From: Colletotrichum lupini
Taxonomy: Eukaryota > Ascomycota > Sordariomycetes > Glomerellales > Glomerellaceae
Assembly (NCBI RefSeq): GCF_023278565.1
Contig: NC_064677.1
Location: 5,518,001 to 5,582,000, forward strand
Reading direction: 5' to 3'
Length of the DNA: 64,000 nt
Shown: positions 48,701 through 61,297 of the stretch, in pieces
Numbering within the stretch: position 1 is the stretch's first letter
How the letters are laid out: each line of letters begins with the position of its first letter
Notes under the pieces: model-generated
What the model was told of the DNA's origin: nothing
Databases searched by the model: none
What the model saw: the letters and a program-made list of their open reading frames with translations, nothing else
Made by a program: the position numbers and the translations under genes

Positions 48701-51700
48701 TGTACCGTAAGGCAATAGGTGCGAGGAAGCCCCAATGGCTGGAACACTCGTCGCAACTGCCCGATAGTGTTCAGTTGGTCATAGGGAAGGAGACACGAAA
48801 CAAGACGATTCATTGGCAACGTCTTGCCATGGTTCGGACGGAAAGAGCCACCTCCATCATGTTCGTTGGACTTCTGACTTGCTTCCTCGTCCAAGGTACC
48901 ATGAAACCTTGGGGTGCACCTGACCGAACAGCTGCCTTCCCAGTTCATCTGTTCTCTCAGACACTTCAGGTTGATTGAGGAGTGGATTCGTCTTCCATTC
49001 TGGAAGGAACAGATCTGAGCAAGTGTCTTCACGCAAGGTATTCGTACCTAGGTACCTTTCTCGAGGCGGGGGTATTCCATTTGATACAGTAGGCACTTCC
49101 AATGCCTTCTATTGTTCTTCTGCAAGCATAGAAGTTCGGCACAAGCTCAACCATCATCTAGATTCCTATCACCTTATTTCAATCTGTTCGGGGTCTTCTG
49201 TCCACTGTACGCAGCTCTCTCTTGTTCTCTGTCGCTGCCTGATTGACCGTCCCACATCAGGAAGAGGAATTTTCTCTTGCCAAGCAAACTCAATTCGCAA
49301 AGGAGAAGAAAACCAAGAGAAAGGTGGTCCGAGACACCGTTCTTCTGTCTGTGAAATTGACACAAGCTTAGGCATTCAGGGTTGCCCTTTGGCTTTTCCA
49401 CCTTGGTGCTGTCTTTCCCGATGTATCGGTTTCCCACGGAGACCCGGATCCCGCCGGGCCCGCCAGGTCTTCTCAACGGTTCCGTCCCGCCCGCCGATTG
49501 ACGTGGGAAGTATCTGCGTCAAGAAAACTTGCAAGCCGCCAGCAAAGTACTCGCCCGAGACTTTGAGCTCGGCTGCCTTCTGGGGATACGTTATCCCCTT
49601 CAACACGTCAACCTATAATCTCCCACATGGGATAGGCCCAAACTGTCTGGCCTGTCAATCCGTCTGTCATCTGTCTATGTATGTACTTGCTTACGGAGAT
49701 CAACAGTTTGCCAAGTCCGTATCGCACTGCGTAGACCCTCGCCCTCCCCTCCCCACCTCAAAGAATCCAACCAGAAGGTTGCGGGCTCACGGTCCCACGC
49801 TAGGTCCGACACAGCCACAGGAGAAGGATGGTTTTGACGTGTTCTCGCGTTCTGAGAGTGCGTTGACTGCGTCGTATACCTTTGTTCTGCCCCACGTTGG
49901 AATACCAGAATACGGCCCCTCTGCCCAACCCCTGAGCAGTGAGCACGCCAGTGGCCGCGACGCGAACGCAGAGGCATGATGTAGTGTCGCATTGGCAGAC
50001 GCTGTTGACAGCTATTGGCCATGCCTCAACACGCAAGTCTGCGGGTTCTGTCCATTTTTTTCTTCACTTCCCAAAGAAAGAAGCGATTGCTGACCTTGCC
50101 GGGGAAAGACAGACTACAGTACGTGAGTGCCTCAGATCTGCGGGTATCAAGCCGTACTGCGAACAGGGCGGGTGGATGCCATCCCCTTCTCAACTCTATA
50201 CGGATAGGACATACGGCGAACCCCGTTTTTGCAGTGGTTAGGCGTTGCGTTGTTCTGGCTCGGACGTCCGGCCTGCGACCTGCAGGATAGTCAGAAGAGT
50301 TGCGGAAGCCACGCCACGACATGCACAACCACGCATACACAGTACAGAGGTGGCAGAGGAAGACCGGCGGGATGGCGTCCAACATCTGCCAGGCGGGCCC
50401 TACTACCAACGCTCGGGCACCGAGCTAACATCCATCCCCTGGTGGCCAGCAGAGGTGGGATGTTTAACGCTGCTGGTCTACTGTATCTCGTTGCTTACAG
50501 ATCCCCAGTGTCTGTTCCCTCGTTTGCTAACGAGTTGGAATGGGGTGCCTTGTTGCATTTTTCTACTGACTTAGCTGCAGTAGTCTGAGGGCTGCCGTTG
50601 TCTGCCGTACCCTTACCAAGCTGGAGCGTACAAATACAGGCTACCTTACGCAGTACAGCAGCGTTGTGCTTGGACATTTCTTTTCTTTCTTCACGGCCAT
50701 CCCAACTTCCGACTCGTCCGCCCTGTTTGCCCGGCTCTTGCGCTGCAAGGCCTTGCTTCTGCATTGCATCACAGAAAATGGAATCCAGCAACCAAAGACG
50801 CCTTGTGGCTTGTCAGATTAGCTCCTTGTAGCTTGCCCTGCCAGGCTTGACAGCAGGGACTACAAGTACGAAAGTACGCAGACCATACGGAGGAGTATCT
50901 TTTTCGTATTCATGTCCCCCTCGAATACTGGCTTGAATCTCGATTGCTTTAAATGAGCCATTGAGTCCCAATTGATGGCTCTGCCTTCTCTCGGGCACAC
51001 ATTCTTCTCAATCTGCTTTCCTTCCCCCTCGGGCCTCACTTACTGATCCAGTTGGTGACATTCGGCCCGTCGGATTTGGATGGGGTTGAACCATTCCTTA
51101 TCGCCCTGTGCAAATTTCATAAGCCCTTTATTTTCTTGTTGCTTCTGATCCAATCCAGCCTAGTCTGACTACGGATACAAGAGTGACCAAACAGGGGAGG
51201 AGACATGCCCGATCCAGTCAACAACTCACAACCACGTAGGCCCCCAAGCTAGTAGTGGAAGATCCCGCGCGCACTCGCCGGCGGTGTCGTTACTCATGGG
51301 TACTTGGACCGCCAAGGAGTAGATAGCGCTATGAGATGTTCCTTGGGAAATCGTTACAATGTGTGGATGTTCGCCCGGGGTTATGGGTTCCTTGATGCCT
51401 GGGTACCTGCAAAGACCTAACCCAAGTGCCTACCACGCAGTAGTACCTAGGAGTCTAGGACACTCTGTAATCGGAGATTTTGGTACAGGGAAGGGGCCTC
51501 TGTACGAAAGCTGCAAGGAGGTGGACTGTCCAACCTATGGGGACACAAAATGCCTCCCGAGTTCCCGGGGAGGAGAAAAGAACCAAACGGGGCCACCTCA
51601 GTGCACCTACATACTGCGTACGTAGGGTAGGCATGTACTATCTGCCCGGGTCGGTACGTATTCAACTATCGGATGGGTACCGACTTTTGGTGGGATGCTG

Positions 51701-52380
51701 TACAGCGTACGCAGTATCTGTACCGCTAGGAGGAGAGGTGAGGCATCTACCCAAAGTACCTACATCTTCATTGGTCTTACTGCAAGAGAATAAACGTTGG
51801 CAAGGGAAAATCAAACATACGGGAAACCATTGGCAATTCTTTCTCCTTCACGTTTCCCTCGAACTTTCTCCGAGCTATGCATTTGTCGATAGACGCACAG
51901 CACAAGCCTGGGACTAGGTACGGGAAACTCATGATCCTATCTGTGACAACGCCACCATGGCAGCAAGAGATGGAGGCAGACAACGGCGTACTAGGTAGTC
52001 AGTCCATGGCAGCAGAGATGACAGGCATTGGGATTTGAGAGAGAGAAGTGCCTACCATGCTGCCCCAATCCAATATGCGCCAGGTCCCAGTCAGTTTAGT
52101 CCAGTCCAGTCCATCCCAATCGCAACCCACTTTCGATCCGATTGCCATACCATTCCATTCCATCCGTTCTCCCCGTCTCCAGTTTCTCCCATCCGTCCAC
52201 GTTTAGAACGGTGAACTGGTGCCTGACCGGGAGTCTGTCTGTGAAGTGACTGCTTGGAGACTGGACCGGTAGAGTGAGGAACTCGCCCATCCCGGCCTGT
52301 CCTATTTCTCTTTTCAATCCGCTCTGAGACACACGCCCAGAAATGTCAATATTTTTTGTCGCCATCTCACTCTCCGTGCC
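42743..52380. other. Gene-poor region of normal composition
   Basis: Nearly 10 kb without a gene I can support. Open frames exist on both strands, the longest at 48975-49979 (+), but their translations are rich in Ser, Arg, Pro and Cys and show no domain. There is no RIP signature and no clear repeat. Palindromic GGTACC or TACCTAGGTA-type motifs recur (e.g. 44911, 47073, 48895, 49051, 51401, 51675). Part may be distal promoter or untranslated exons of the gene at 54074, or long non-coding RNA. Confidence 0.45.
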
Positions 52381-54073
52381 CTCTTCCTAGAGTTTGTCCT
52401 GCGCTTTTTCTCTCGTTCAGTCTGTTTCTCTCTCCTTCTTTTTGCTAAGATAGCTAGCTGTGTGTATGGATCTGTCTCAGTGAATTTGTCTACGTTTACC
52501 GAATTGGACGCCAGTCAATTAGAAGCAAAGTACTTTGGTAAGGTAGTTTGTCAAGCATCTGTGCCTAAGGTACCTACCGTAAGGTAATTAAGACACAATC
52601 CTCTCATCGCCGGCGCCTACATCCACGGTCCACGCCCGTCCTCCCTGAACCCCCCTGTCCCTTCCGTCCTTCTCCTGCCTTCCGCAGACGCCGCCCACCT
52701 CATCCTCCATCTCCTCCCCAAATTCACCCACGTACTTCCGTACCTAAGATACGTCGTACGCACGGCACGGCCACACTGGAGACTTTTTTTTTTTCTTCCT
52801 TTCCCTCTGCTCCTGCTGGCACCGCGTGGCTCTCTCCTCATCCCATCATCCCAACTCTGTCACCGTCCCTCCCTACAACCCACCCCTACCTCCCTTTTAC
52901 CTAGTCGTGACTTCCCTGGCTGGCATCCGCAGAGGTGTCTTTGCCCGAAACACACCACGCTTCTTACACACCTCCCGCACAGCCCGAGGTACCTCGCGTG
53001 TTCCTTGGTACCTGCCTCTCCTGCTTTACTTTTAGACGCCTCCTCCAGCCATTGCCGCTCTCTCCACCACCTCTGGCTCACTCACCCTCCTTCTATCATC
53101 CCGTCCCAATTCTCCAAACCTCTCTACCCTCTCTACCTTACCTCTTCCCTCCATATCCTCGTTGTTTTTTCGCACCGAGCGAGAGACCGTGTTTGTCCTA
53201 CGAAAAGAACGACAGACAGAGCTCAATCCTACCTATCCCGTCTCCTTTTCTTTCTTGTAATCCTAAATCTCGTCATCTCCTTTCGACGATCACGCCCCCC
53301 CCGTCCGTTCGCTGTCCTCCCCAAAGAACCAAGACCGGCAAGTCTTCGAAACACGACACCACCTCGGGGCAGCCAATCCATTCGTTACATAGACAGAAAG
53401 TTGCTTGCACATTCACACCCACACATTCACCTTTGCCGCAAGCTGTCGACAAGTATCAATCGACCTCGCATCATCCTCTTGACCGTGCTCCAAGCCAGCT
53501 GTTCTTGTTGTTGCATCGTCTCGCCGTTTCCAAGGGCCCATTCAGTTAGCCCACTTCAGCTCGACCAGCCGCCCCCGACTTCGACTAGCCACTACAGGCG
53601 ACACGTTCGTTAATTCTGCTGCATCGAGAGAAGCCTTGGTTTTCGATCCTGCGCCACTAGGCTACCAGAACCAAGAGAGACTGACGACCCGTCGCCGAAT
53701 CGCTTCATTTCCACGTCGCTCCAAATCCACGCCCCGATACACTTGCCAGCGTCGAATGGGTCTGACGCCCGACGCACCCACAGACGCGCCCACCTGCCGA
53801 CCTGCTGTCGCCTACGCCTAGTAGGGGGTTTTGGAACACGGGAATCAGGATAGGAACAATCCACCACTTCCGTTTGTGCGATACACAGGTCGCTACACCT
53901 AGTTCGACTCCAATCGACGATTGAACGAAGCCACACGCTGGTTGCTGTTCCATTCGCCGTCGTTGTACAAGGCCCAAAAAGCCGTCTGCGTTGTCGCGAA
54001 AAAGAGGTGTACAGAGGGTACAACAGGCGACCACTTGGCCCAGCCCACCAGCTAATCCACAATTGGGCCCATC
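52381..54073 (+). promoter_or_regulatory. Pyrimidine-rich promoter and leader of the reductase-like gene
   Basis: The plus strand is strongly C+T rich for over 1 kb (roughly 52.6-53.6 kb), as is common upstream of fungal housekeeping genes. It holds several GGTACC/ACCTAAGGTACC motifs (52568, 52988, 53006). Frames open here lack a domain and are probably by-products of this bias. The exact transcription start cannot be read. Confidence 0.45.
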
Positions 54074-56852
54074 ATGGCACCCATGACGCCCCGGCTCAAG
54101 ATCCTCTCAGGTGCGTCCCATTTCTTTCCTGGCTTCCAGTCTTCCCGCCCGCTCGCTCCAGTAATTGCTTCTTCTTGCATCAGTGCGACGGTGTGGATCG
54201 GAATTTTGTGTTCCTTTATCTCTATCCGTCAGCCCGGCTTTTCTCCTCCATACTACACCTTTCCCATCACAGACCACACTCGTTTTTCTTCCCCTCTCTT
54301 TTTTTTCCTTCTTAATATACACAGTACTCGTCAATACAGGGACCGGTGCTCTTGCATCGTGTCGACCGCAATTCAGCATGGCCGACGACAGCGAGCTAAT
54401 GAAAACCTGTGTAGTGGGAGGGAATCCAGTTTCTGCCTTTCTATCATGGAGATTACAAGCGACGAATGCTTGCGACGTTACACTGGTGTGGAAGTCGGGA
54501 TTCGATCACGTTGCGCAATACGGCATATCCTTCAAGTACGTCGCCTATTCTCTCCTGCGACCTGCGGGCGCGCGTCTAATCAAACATTTGCAGGTCTCCC
54601 ATATTTGGCAACGAAAGATTTAAGCCGCGACACGGTAAGTTCCCAATGCACCATGGTCGGCAGAGGAATGTAAAGATTGCTGACAGTCTAAACCCGCAGT
54701 TGTACGCGTTCCCGAAGAAGCCGCACACGGCGGTGGCCCATTTGATTATGTGATCCTTTGCATCAAGGCTCTCCCCGACGTTTACGACCTCGCCGCCGTC
54801 ATTGACGCCGTCGTCACCCCTCAACACACGTGCATTCTCGTTAACACGACGCATACTCTCGGTGTCGAAGCCGCTATTGAGGAACGATTCCCCACCAACG
54901 TTGTGCTTTCGCTGGTTTCCAATGCCGAACTCTCCCAACTGGGCCAGAGCGAATTCGAACACAAGGGCTCAACAGAAGTCTGGGTTGGACCCTCCTGCAA
55001 AAATGATAACATTCCCGGCGCGATCCAGAGCGATATGGCCGAGGCATTGGCGATGACGTTGAACACGGCCCAGGTCGACTGCAAAGTTTCCCAGAACATC
55101 CGTCAGCAGCAGTATGAGCGGGTCATTGGGTAAGCCTGCATATGAATAGATTCCGTTTGGTAGCCTTGCTGACCTGACGACAGACCTATTGCTTTCCACC
55201 CCGCCAGCGTCATTTTCGAGACAGCAAGCCACGCCCAATTGCTTGAGAAGGTTGGTGTGAAGGATATGGTGACAGGCGTAATCGACGAGCTGCTTGCTTT
55301 GGCAGACGCACACGGCTGCAAGTTATCTCCCGACTTCAAACAAAAGACCATTGACGAAATGACGAAGCCCACGAACCCCGAGAGCATCATGTGGCAGGAC
55401 TACATCGCAAAGCGACCGATGGAAGTTGAGACGTATCTGGGCTCACCGATAAAATTGGCCAAAGAGGCTCACGTCCCTGTTCCTCGCATCGAGTCGCTTT
55501 ACGCTATTCTGCATAACCTTAATATTGTCAACCGCCAGAAACCGCCAAAGCCTATTGATGTAACAATGGCACCTCCCGGCTCACCCACATCTCAGTCACC
55601 TCTCCCGAGGATGTCATCAGCAAATGGTGCCCGACCCATGATGAATGGCAATGGTATGCCACCAAACCGGGGACCGCGCCCACGCAACTCCTCAAATTTG
55701 GGCCCAGGACCACCGCCCGGTATGCGTCGGCCCCCCATGAACGGGGGCCCTCCCAACGGCTTCCCTCGTGGCCCGCCTCCTCCGGGATCTAGGGCTGCTT
55801 CGAGACGCGGGTCCATGGAGGGAAACGATTTGGAGGAGTTCTCACATCTCATGATGTATGATGATATTCCGGAAGGTGGAGAACCTGGTTACAGCTATGG
55901 CCTTGAGGGTTCCGAGTTGGCTATTCGCGAGCGTGAGATGGAGTTGCGTCAGAGAGAGCTGGCACTGAGAGAGAGGGAGATGCGAATGAGATCGAGAGGT
56001 CCTCCCCCAAGGCGAGGCCCGCACCCCATGCGCAACAGCGCTCAGGTTTTCGACGAGGAGGATGACGACGACGACTACTTCGACCCCAACTCTGGACCAC
56101 CGGCCCCGATGATCGACCCCGATAACTTTGACATGATGAGCGTTACGTCACGGAAGAACCGGAAGGCGGCAGCCGCAGCACCGCCCACCCGTGCTCAGTA
56201 CCACAAGAACGAGATTTACGATGCCGGAGGAGCACCGCCCGCCAGATCATCCCGATTCCGCCCCAATTTTGGACGCAATCGTTCCAGCCAGATTGCTAGT
56301 ATCCCTGCTGCGAATGAGAACATCCTAGACGACCCCCTCTTTTCCTACTCATCGAATCGATACGGTGCCGTTGACAGAGGTACGATGCAGGCAGGCTCGA
56401 GAGCAAACTCGCTGACGGCCTCACGTCTGGACGAGATGCAAATGGGCGGAGGCCCCATGGCCATGGGCATGAACGGAGCCTTTCCGCGACGAGCTAGCCA
56501 GTCTCCCGGAAACCCCTACAGTCCGTCGATCCGGGGCGGCAGCGGCCGACCGTCGCCGCCCAATGGATATCACGGCCCTCCGATGAACGGTCGTCCGTCT
56601 CCTCCTGACGGTATGCGTCAGCCGGTGCCCCGATACCCTCCCGGCCATGGTAACGCAGTCGCGCCACAGCAGGTTGAGCAACATATCGGGGTGAGCGGTC
56701 TTGTTCCTCCACCTAAACAGAAGAACATGAGAAGTCTGACTGGTAGTGCGAGCGCCAGCGCGGGCAGTGGTGAATCACAGAATGACACCGAGCCTTCAGC
56801 CCACAGCAGCCAAAGCAGTCTCGGGCCGAGACCGGCTATAGGAGTCCGGTAA
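54074..56852 (+). CDS. Ketopantoate reductase (ApbA/PanE)-like protein with long disordered tail
   Basis: Exons 54074-54110, 54415-54535, 54594-54634, 54700-55129 and 55184-56852 give 765 residues. The N-terminal third resembles 2-dehydropantoate 2-reductase: a Rossmann start RLKILSVGGNPVSAF (variant glycine motif), then DYVILCIKALPDVYDLA, VNTTHTLGVE and a helical C-terminal domain ending near residue 330. The remaining 435 residues are Pro/Gly/Asn/Met-rich and low-complexity, with a charged heptad-like stretch near 456-476 (EREMELRQRELALREREM) and an acidic run near 500. The first intron (304 nt, CTAAT branch at 54396) is long and contains an in-frame alternative acceptor at 54324. Bacterial PanE is about 300 residues, so the tail is a fungal addition. 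Whether it makes pantoate is doubtful given the altered glycine motif; a regulatory or scaffold role is possible. Confidence 0.82.
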
Positions 56853-59496
56853 ACATCACTCACGAGGCTGCTTTGATCGCTCTACGGCATTGACGATGTC
56901 ACGGCCAGCGATATGGAACGACATCAGCTTACTTGGCCCGATTGCGATCCGAAACGAACTCGACGACTACGTCTCTATCCTTCTACATACTCATAGACCC
57001 AGGCTTGCTATCGCATTCCGTTGGTCTCAAGAGGTCACTCCGCCGGAGTTCCTCACATATCGATGCGCGGCAACACGATGACGACACGAAACGATTAGAC
57101 AGGAATCGGTCTTTCATTCGCGGCACAACACATAGTTAATTCGACGACTTTTCTCATTTCTCATCAATCGGACGCAAGTCCAGTACATACGGCATTGTGA
57201 CGATGGGGGCCAATTCCCTTCGACTTCTGGTAATAGCAGCAGGCATTGGCGTGGACGACATCGATGTTCCCGCTGACCAAAGGGAGACCAGCATTGGAGG
57301 TTGGATAGCAGATGACGTCCCGGCAACCCGATGGCTTCGGACTTGTAACTCGCACCAAGGCCCGGATCAAAGACAAAAAGATGGGACGTGAGATCTGACC
57401 ATCCTCGAGTCATCTTGGGCGAAAGCGAGAAGTTGGATGTGTATAAAACGAAACGCCCCTTCTCAGGCAATTTCCTTTTCTTTTGTGTCTGTCCTTTACG
57501 AAAAATATTTCTTTTTGCAGCCAAGGCACAGCCAAGGCTAGGTACGTCGAGGGGATTACAAGTAACGAGCATAGACAGGGGGAGGAGCCGGAGGTGGTTT
57601 TTGAACCGGCAATACAAAGATGGGCAATATCATTGCATGGCAGCAAACAACGATTGGGGGACATGCTCAGACTGAAGCCTCTCTTGATAAGGGATTTTGG
57701 CTTTCCATAATTTTTAGTTTCCCGATGATGAGAGAAGGGCGATGACGGGCGCAACCCATGGGGATGAGGAGGAAAGGGGTGAGGTGTGTGTATGGATGTA
57801 AAAGTTTAGGGGGCGGGCAAGTAGGCAGCCCCTTTAGGGAAGTTCAATTGAACGCAATGGAAGCCAGACAGGTGCGAAACTTGGCATCGTGAAAACAAAC
57901 GTGATGTCTAGAAAGATTCTCCACCAGGGGTGCGTGTATTATACTTTGGCCCTTGAACATTTTCAGACGAGGTGGGTTGAGTATAAGGTAAGCAAAGCAG
58001 TAAGCAGTAAGCAGTAAGTTGAGGAGGTCTACGTCCAGGAGTTCTGTCGCCCCCGGCCGAGGCTTGTGGCGGGCTTGAGGTTCAGGCGCGACTGATGAGA
58101 CGCTGGCATGTTGGTTGATTCAGAACTAAGACCGTCGTCGCTGACCTGAGGGGAAGGCCGGGAAGGGGCACTGGTAGGAACAGAACGCGCCAGCCGAAAG
58201 CCACCATCTGGCATCGCGTCCCCGAAGCCGAGGGGGAAGGAGGAGACCAAAGGAGCGTGGAAAGAAAGAGTGCGTTGCTGACACGTGACGCGTGCCTCTG
58301 TGGTGGAGGGTTGCACGCGACATGATCTGATGGTATGATATGATACACGTCAGGTAGTTTTACCTCGTAATAGGTATGATGTGATTGTTGCCACGGCGGG
58401 CAGGAGGTCCCCCCTCCCTCACCGCTCACCGAGGGAGCGACGCTTGAATGTTCGGTATGGAGGGGTTCTTTCCCGGGCACCTCAAAGGGGGCGTTTTTTC
58501 TCCCCCTCGAGGGATGTGCCGTGCCGAAGATCCGGGACATGGAAAAAAAAAAAAAGTCAAAAGTCTGCCCTGGCGAAGAGATGCATGGAAGCGAACAGCC
58601 ACCCCGAGACTTTTTTTTTGTCCTCCCGTGTTTGCCCTTGCAGGTGCACTTCAATGAGCGTGAGGTCTCCAATTCGTGGGTGTTGATTCAAGATTGTCTG
58701 TCTCCTGCCTTATCTTATCGCGCTGCTGCTGGGGACGCTGTGATGGGAAAAGCCAGCGCGCTGGAGCACGGACCATATTCTCATCTGGCAGCTGGCGTTT
58801 GGCACCTGCCTGCAAGAAACTCAATGACGAAGAGACCCGCGAATCAGAAGTCGAGGTTTTTGTTTACTTTCTGCCTACTTGGAGGGTCCTGCTCTCCGAC
58901 CCCACCTCCGTCGTCCGACGACATCCCGTCCCCCCAAACAAAATCAAGCATTTGGGACGTGTGTATGTTTGAACTATGAAGGAGGCATGAATTAACGGCC
59001 GTCTGTTAAGATATCCTTCTCCGCCACCCATCACCACCACAGCCAACTTCCCGCCGCGAGACAAGACAAGTGTTTGGACGAAAGAGAGCATAAGGGAGAA
59101 ATAAGCAGTGGGGTTGCATGAAATCGTCTGAAGAGGAGTTGATTACTACTATCGCTCCTTTGTTTTTTTTTCTTGGCGGCTACCTTATTCGCTAAGGTAC
59201 CTGCCTGACGGGGTTTCTGGTTTGGGTTTGAGGCTCTGCTGGTTGTTTGTTTCGGATTTGACGACGCGTGGTGCAAGAGGTGAGTGGTATTTTGCAATTG
59301 ATACTCGTGGTGAGGACGTCTGCATGAGAGAGTCGATCGCGGACTTTGAGTTTGAGTTCTTTCCCTTCACCTTTTCCCGTGGCAATGAGAATGGGCGGGA
59401 ACGGAGGTCTCGATTTGGTGAGGAGGGCAGTTCAAGGACTGTTGGCTGACCCCGTGTTTTCTAGGACGAGCAGCCAAAACACAAGCCGAAAGAAAG
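56853..59496. other. Intergenic region between the reductase-like gene and HSK3
   Basis: No gene supported. It includes the 3' untranslated region of the upstream gene, a small tandem repeat at 57988-58018, and a pair of inverted A/T tracts at 58534-58623 (GGACATGG-A13-GTC and GAC-T9-GTCC). The part after about 58.8 kb is the probable HSK3 promoter and leader. Confidence 0.5.
57988..58018 (+). repeat. Short tandem repeat, GTAAGCA unit
   Basis: About four copies of a 7-bp unit (GTAAGCA/AGCAGTA phase) in 31 bp. The first copy is imperfect. Confidence 0.7.
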
Positions 59497-60132
59497 ATGG
59501 CGTCACGGAATATCAGCATGGGTCAGACGGCAAGGCCGTCCATGGCGTCTAGCTCCGGCAACGCGATGAAGACGCGGCAGCTGGTGAGTTCTCCTGCCTT
59601 ATGGGGCTTGTTTCTATCTCTGTGAGATGTGATGGCGCGAAGGGCAGAGGAAGAGGGGCTCGCGAGAGGCGAAGAGATGCTCGGCCGAGAGGGCATTGGT
59701 TCCGGGATGGAATTTCTTCGTGCTGACTGGACTCGGTATCGCAGACACATCTTCATTCGCAGCTGGCGCAGCTGTCTGCTAATCTTTCCGATACGGAGAA
59801 CCTGGTTCGTATGACGAGCGTGCAGGCTGAGAGTATGCGGGGTTTGGGGGCGTGGCATGGCGGCATGTGAGTTGTTCTCTTCCCTCCGCCTTCGTCACAT
59901 ATGTTTTCCAGTTTCACTGCTTCTGTCTTACCGTCGCAGTATTGCCGTACGTATATGATGCCAGGACAGGCATCGCGCATGGCTCGGATTGGGTTCTGGA
60001 TGCTTTTGGAGGCGATGAGTTTCGTTTTGCTGACGGAGGTTTGAAAATAGGTTCATGGCTGCGAGTAAGGTCCTTGGGGAAGAGGCTATCAATCGCGATG
60101 CGGCGGCACAGGCGAGGGGCGGTCAGAGATGA
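59497..60132 (+). CDS. HSK3: DASH complex subunit Hsk3
   Basis: Three exons, 59497-59583, 59745-59866 and 60051-60132, encode 96 residues. Spliced sequence gives KTRQLTHLHSQLAQLSANL, then SDTENLVRMTSVQAESMR and GGMFMAASKVLGEEAINRD, the conserved Hsk3 signature in the usual order and at a typical length. Residues from about 26 on should form one long helix. The DASH/Dam1 complex sits at the kinetochore-microtubule interface and forms rings that couple chromosomes to spindle microtubules; Hsk3 helps hold the heterodecamer together. Introns are 161 and 184 nt, longer than others in this window. Both carry CTGAC branch sites and standard GTGAG donors. The first 25 residues are poorly conserved and Ser/Met-rich. 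No single frame encodes more than half of it, so it is easily missed by simple gene finding. Confidence 0.85.
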
Positions 60133-60903
60133 GAGAGAGCAACTTTCGTATGAGGAAGAGAAACATGGAGCAAAGATGCGAGAGTGCGGCTGAATGCTGC
60201 GGGTCGCGAGAGGCTCTTCTGTGCGTTGTAGCAAGAAGAGGGAAACGCCATTTGGCTGGTTTTCATAACGATCAATGAAACATCTATCAAGTCACAGTGT
60301 AGTTTCCGTACCACGTAGGGAGGTGTTAGAGATCCGCTGAGATCCTATGGTGATGCGACGGTGCTGGAGGTGAAAGTGTACAACTCGCCTTGCGTGGCAC
60401 CGCGTCGACATGGGCAGTCACCTCGCATATTGGTGTTATCTAGTTCCTCAGACGCGTCCATCTGTGGCATGCATGTCATTCCTCCTACTCCCCTTATGCT
60501 CAGCAACTGCGGAGCATAGACTGCCGCCTCGGCGTGGTCCGGTTTTCAATGCTTGCCAATACTCGTCGCCATGTTACTGGACCCTTGGGAGAGAACGAGA
60601 AGACGCCGGAATGGCTTTCATTGAACACGATATTGGGTCAATGCTGGTGAGCTTTGGTATGAATGCAGAGCTTCAGACCTTGTCGCCTGAGAAGAGTTGC
60701 TTATTAGGTCACTTGGGACGTCCATGGCCCTCAACACAAAGATCGACGGCGCAAGAGAGTATCCCCTTTCCACAATGCATGAGGGACGATGACGCCAGAA
60801 AGTCATCGAGACTCGCTAATATAGCCGGGTTCTCATCATCGGAGAGAGTATGTCCGCCAGCCATGAGTAACCCTGGGATCTCGGCATAAGTCGAAACCTC
60901 ACA

Positions 60904-61245
60904 TTACAACAAGAGGACTAGGATGATGTGTTTGGATACAGCTATGAGCAAGATCCTCTTGGTGCCTCTCAGCCTTTCTATATGTACCTGCAGCTGTCGA
61001 CTCAAGGTCGCAGTTCCGCCGCCAGCCACCTGCATGGGTACGGACTTTGGGACAACCTCAAACGCATATAAGACAGGCATACTGCGGTCTGGCTGAGAGG
61101 ATCCAAGGGGCCGAGTAAGCCTGCCTTGGACATGGTCACGGTGATAGTCATAAAGGTGGACACCCTGTTGCTTCGCGGCAGAATGGCAGCTTGTTGATGA
61201 GACCCTGGGTCTGACGTCGACGTGAAAGAAATCGCGGGATATCAT
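60904..61245 (-). CDS. Possible small protein, unrecognised
   Basis: A 113-codon minus-strand frame starts 55 bp downstream of a good TATA box (TATATAAAGG on the minus strand, 61298-61307). The translation resembles no family I know; it has no signal peptide and a hydrophobic last 15 residues. An alternative ATG 15 bp after the TATA, followed by a GTGAGT donor, could give a different short spliced product. The promoter-like spacing is the only support. Confidence 0.22.
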   Translation of the reverse strand: MISRDFFHVDVRPRVSSTSCHSAAKQQGVHLYDYHRDHVQGRLTRPLGSSQPDRSMPVLYAFEVVPKSVPMQVAGGGTATLSRQLQVHIERLRGTKRILLIAVSKHIILVLLL

Positions 61246-61297
61246 ACCAATACGACGATGGTTGTAGACTCACTTTGGTATTCCACGTGCATTCGAG

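Noticed and set aside
48975..49979. 334-codon plus-strand open frame
   Set aside because: No domain, no plausible start context, composition rich in Ser/Arg/Pro/Cys, and overlapping open frames on the other strand; looks like chance in normal-GC intergenic DNA.
52935..53613. Two overlapping ~200-codon plus-strand frames, Ser/Pro/Leu-rich
   Set aside because: They arise from the pyrimidine-rich strand bias of the leader or promoter region; both frames look alike and neither has domain character.
58082..58672. 196-codon minus-strand frame
   Set aside because: Runs through A/T homopolymers encoding Phe and Lys runs; no domain and no supported splice structure.
60410..60889. 159-codon plus-strand frame
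   Set aside because: No recognisable family and no promoter or splice support; kept only as part of the intergenic description.
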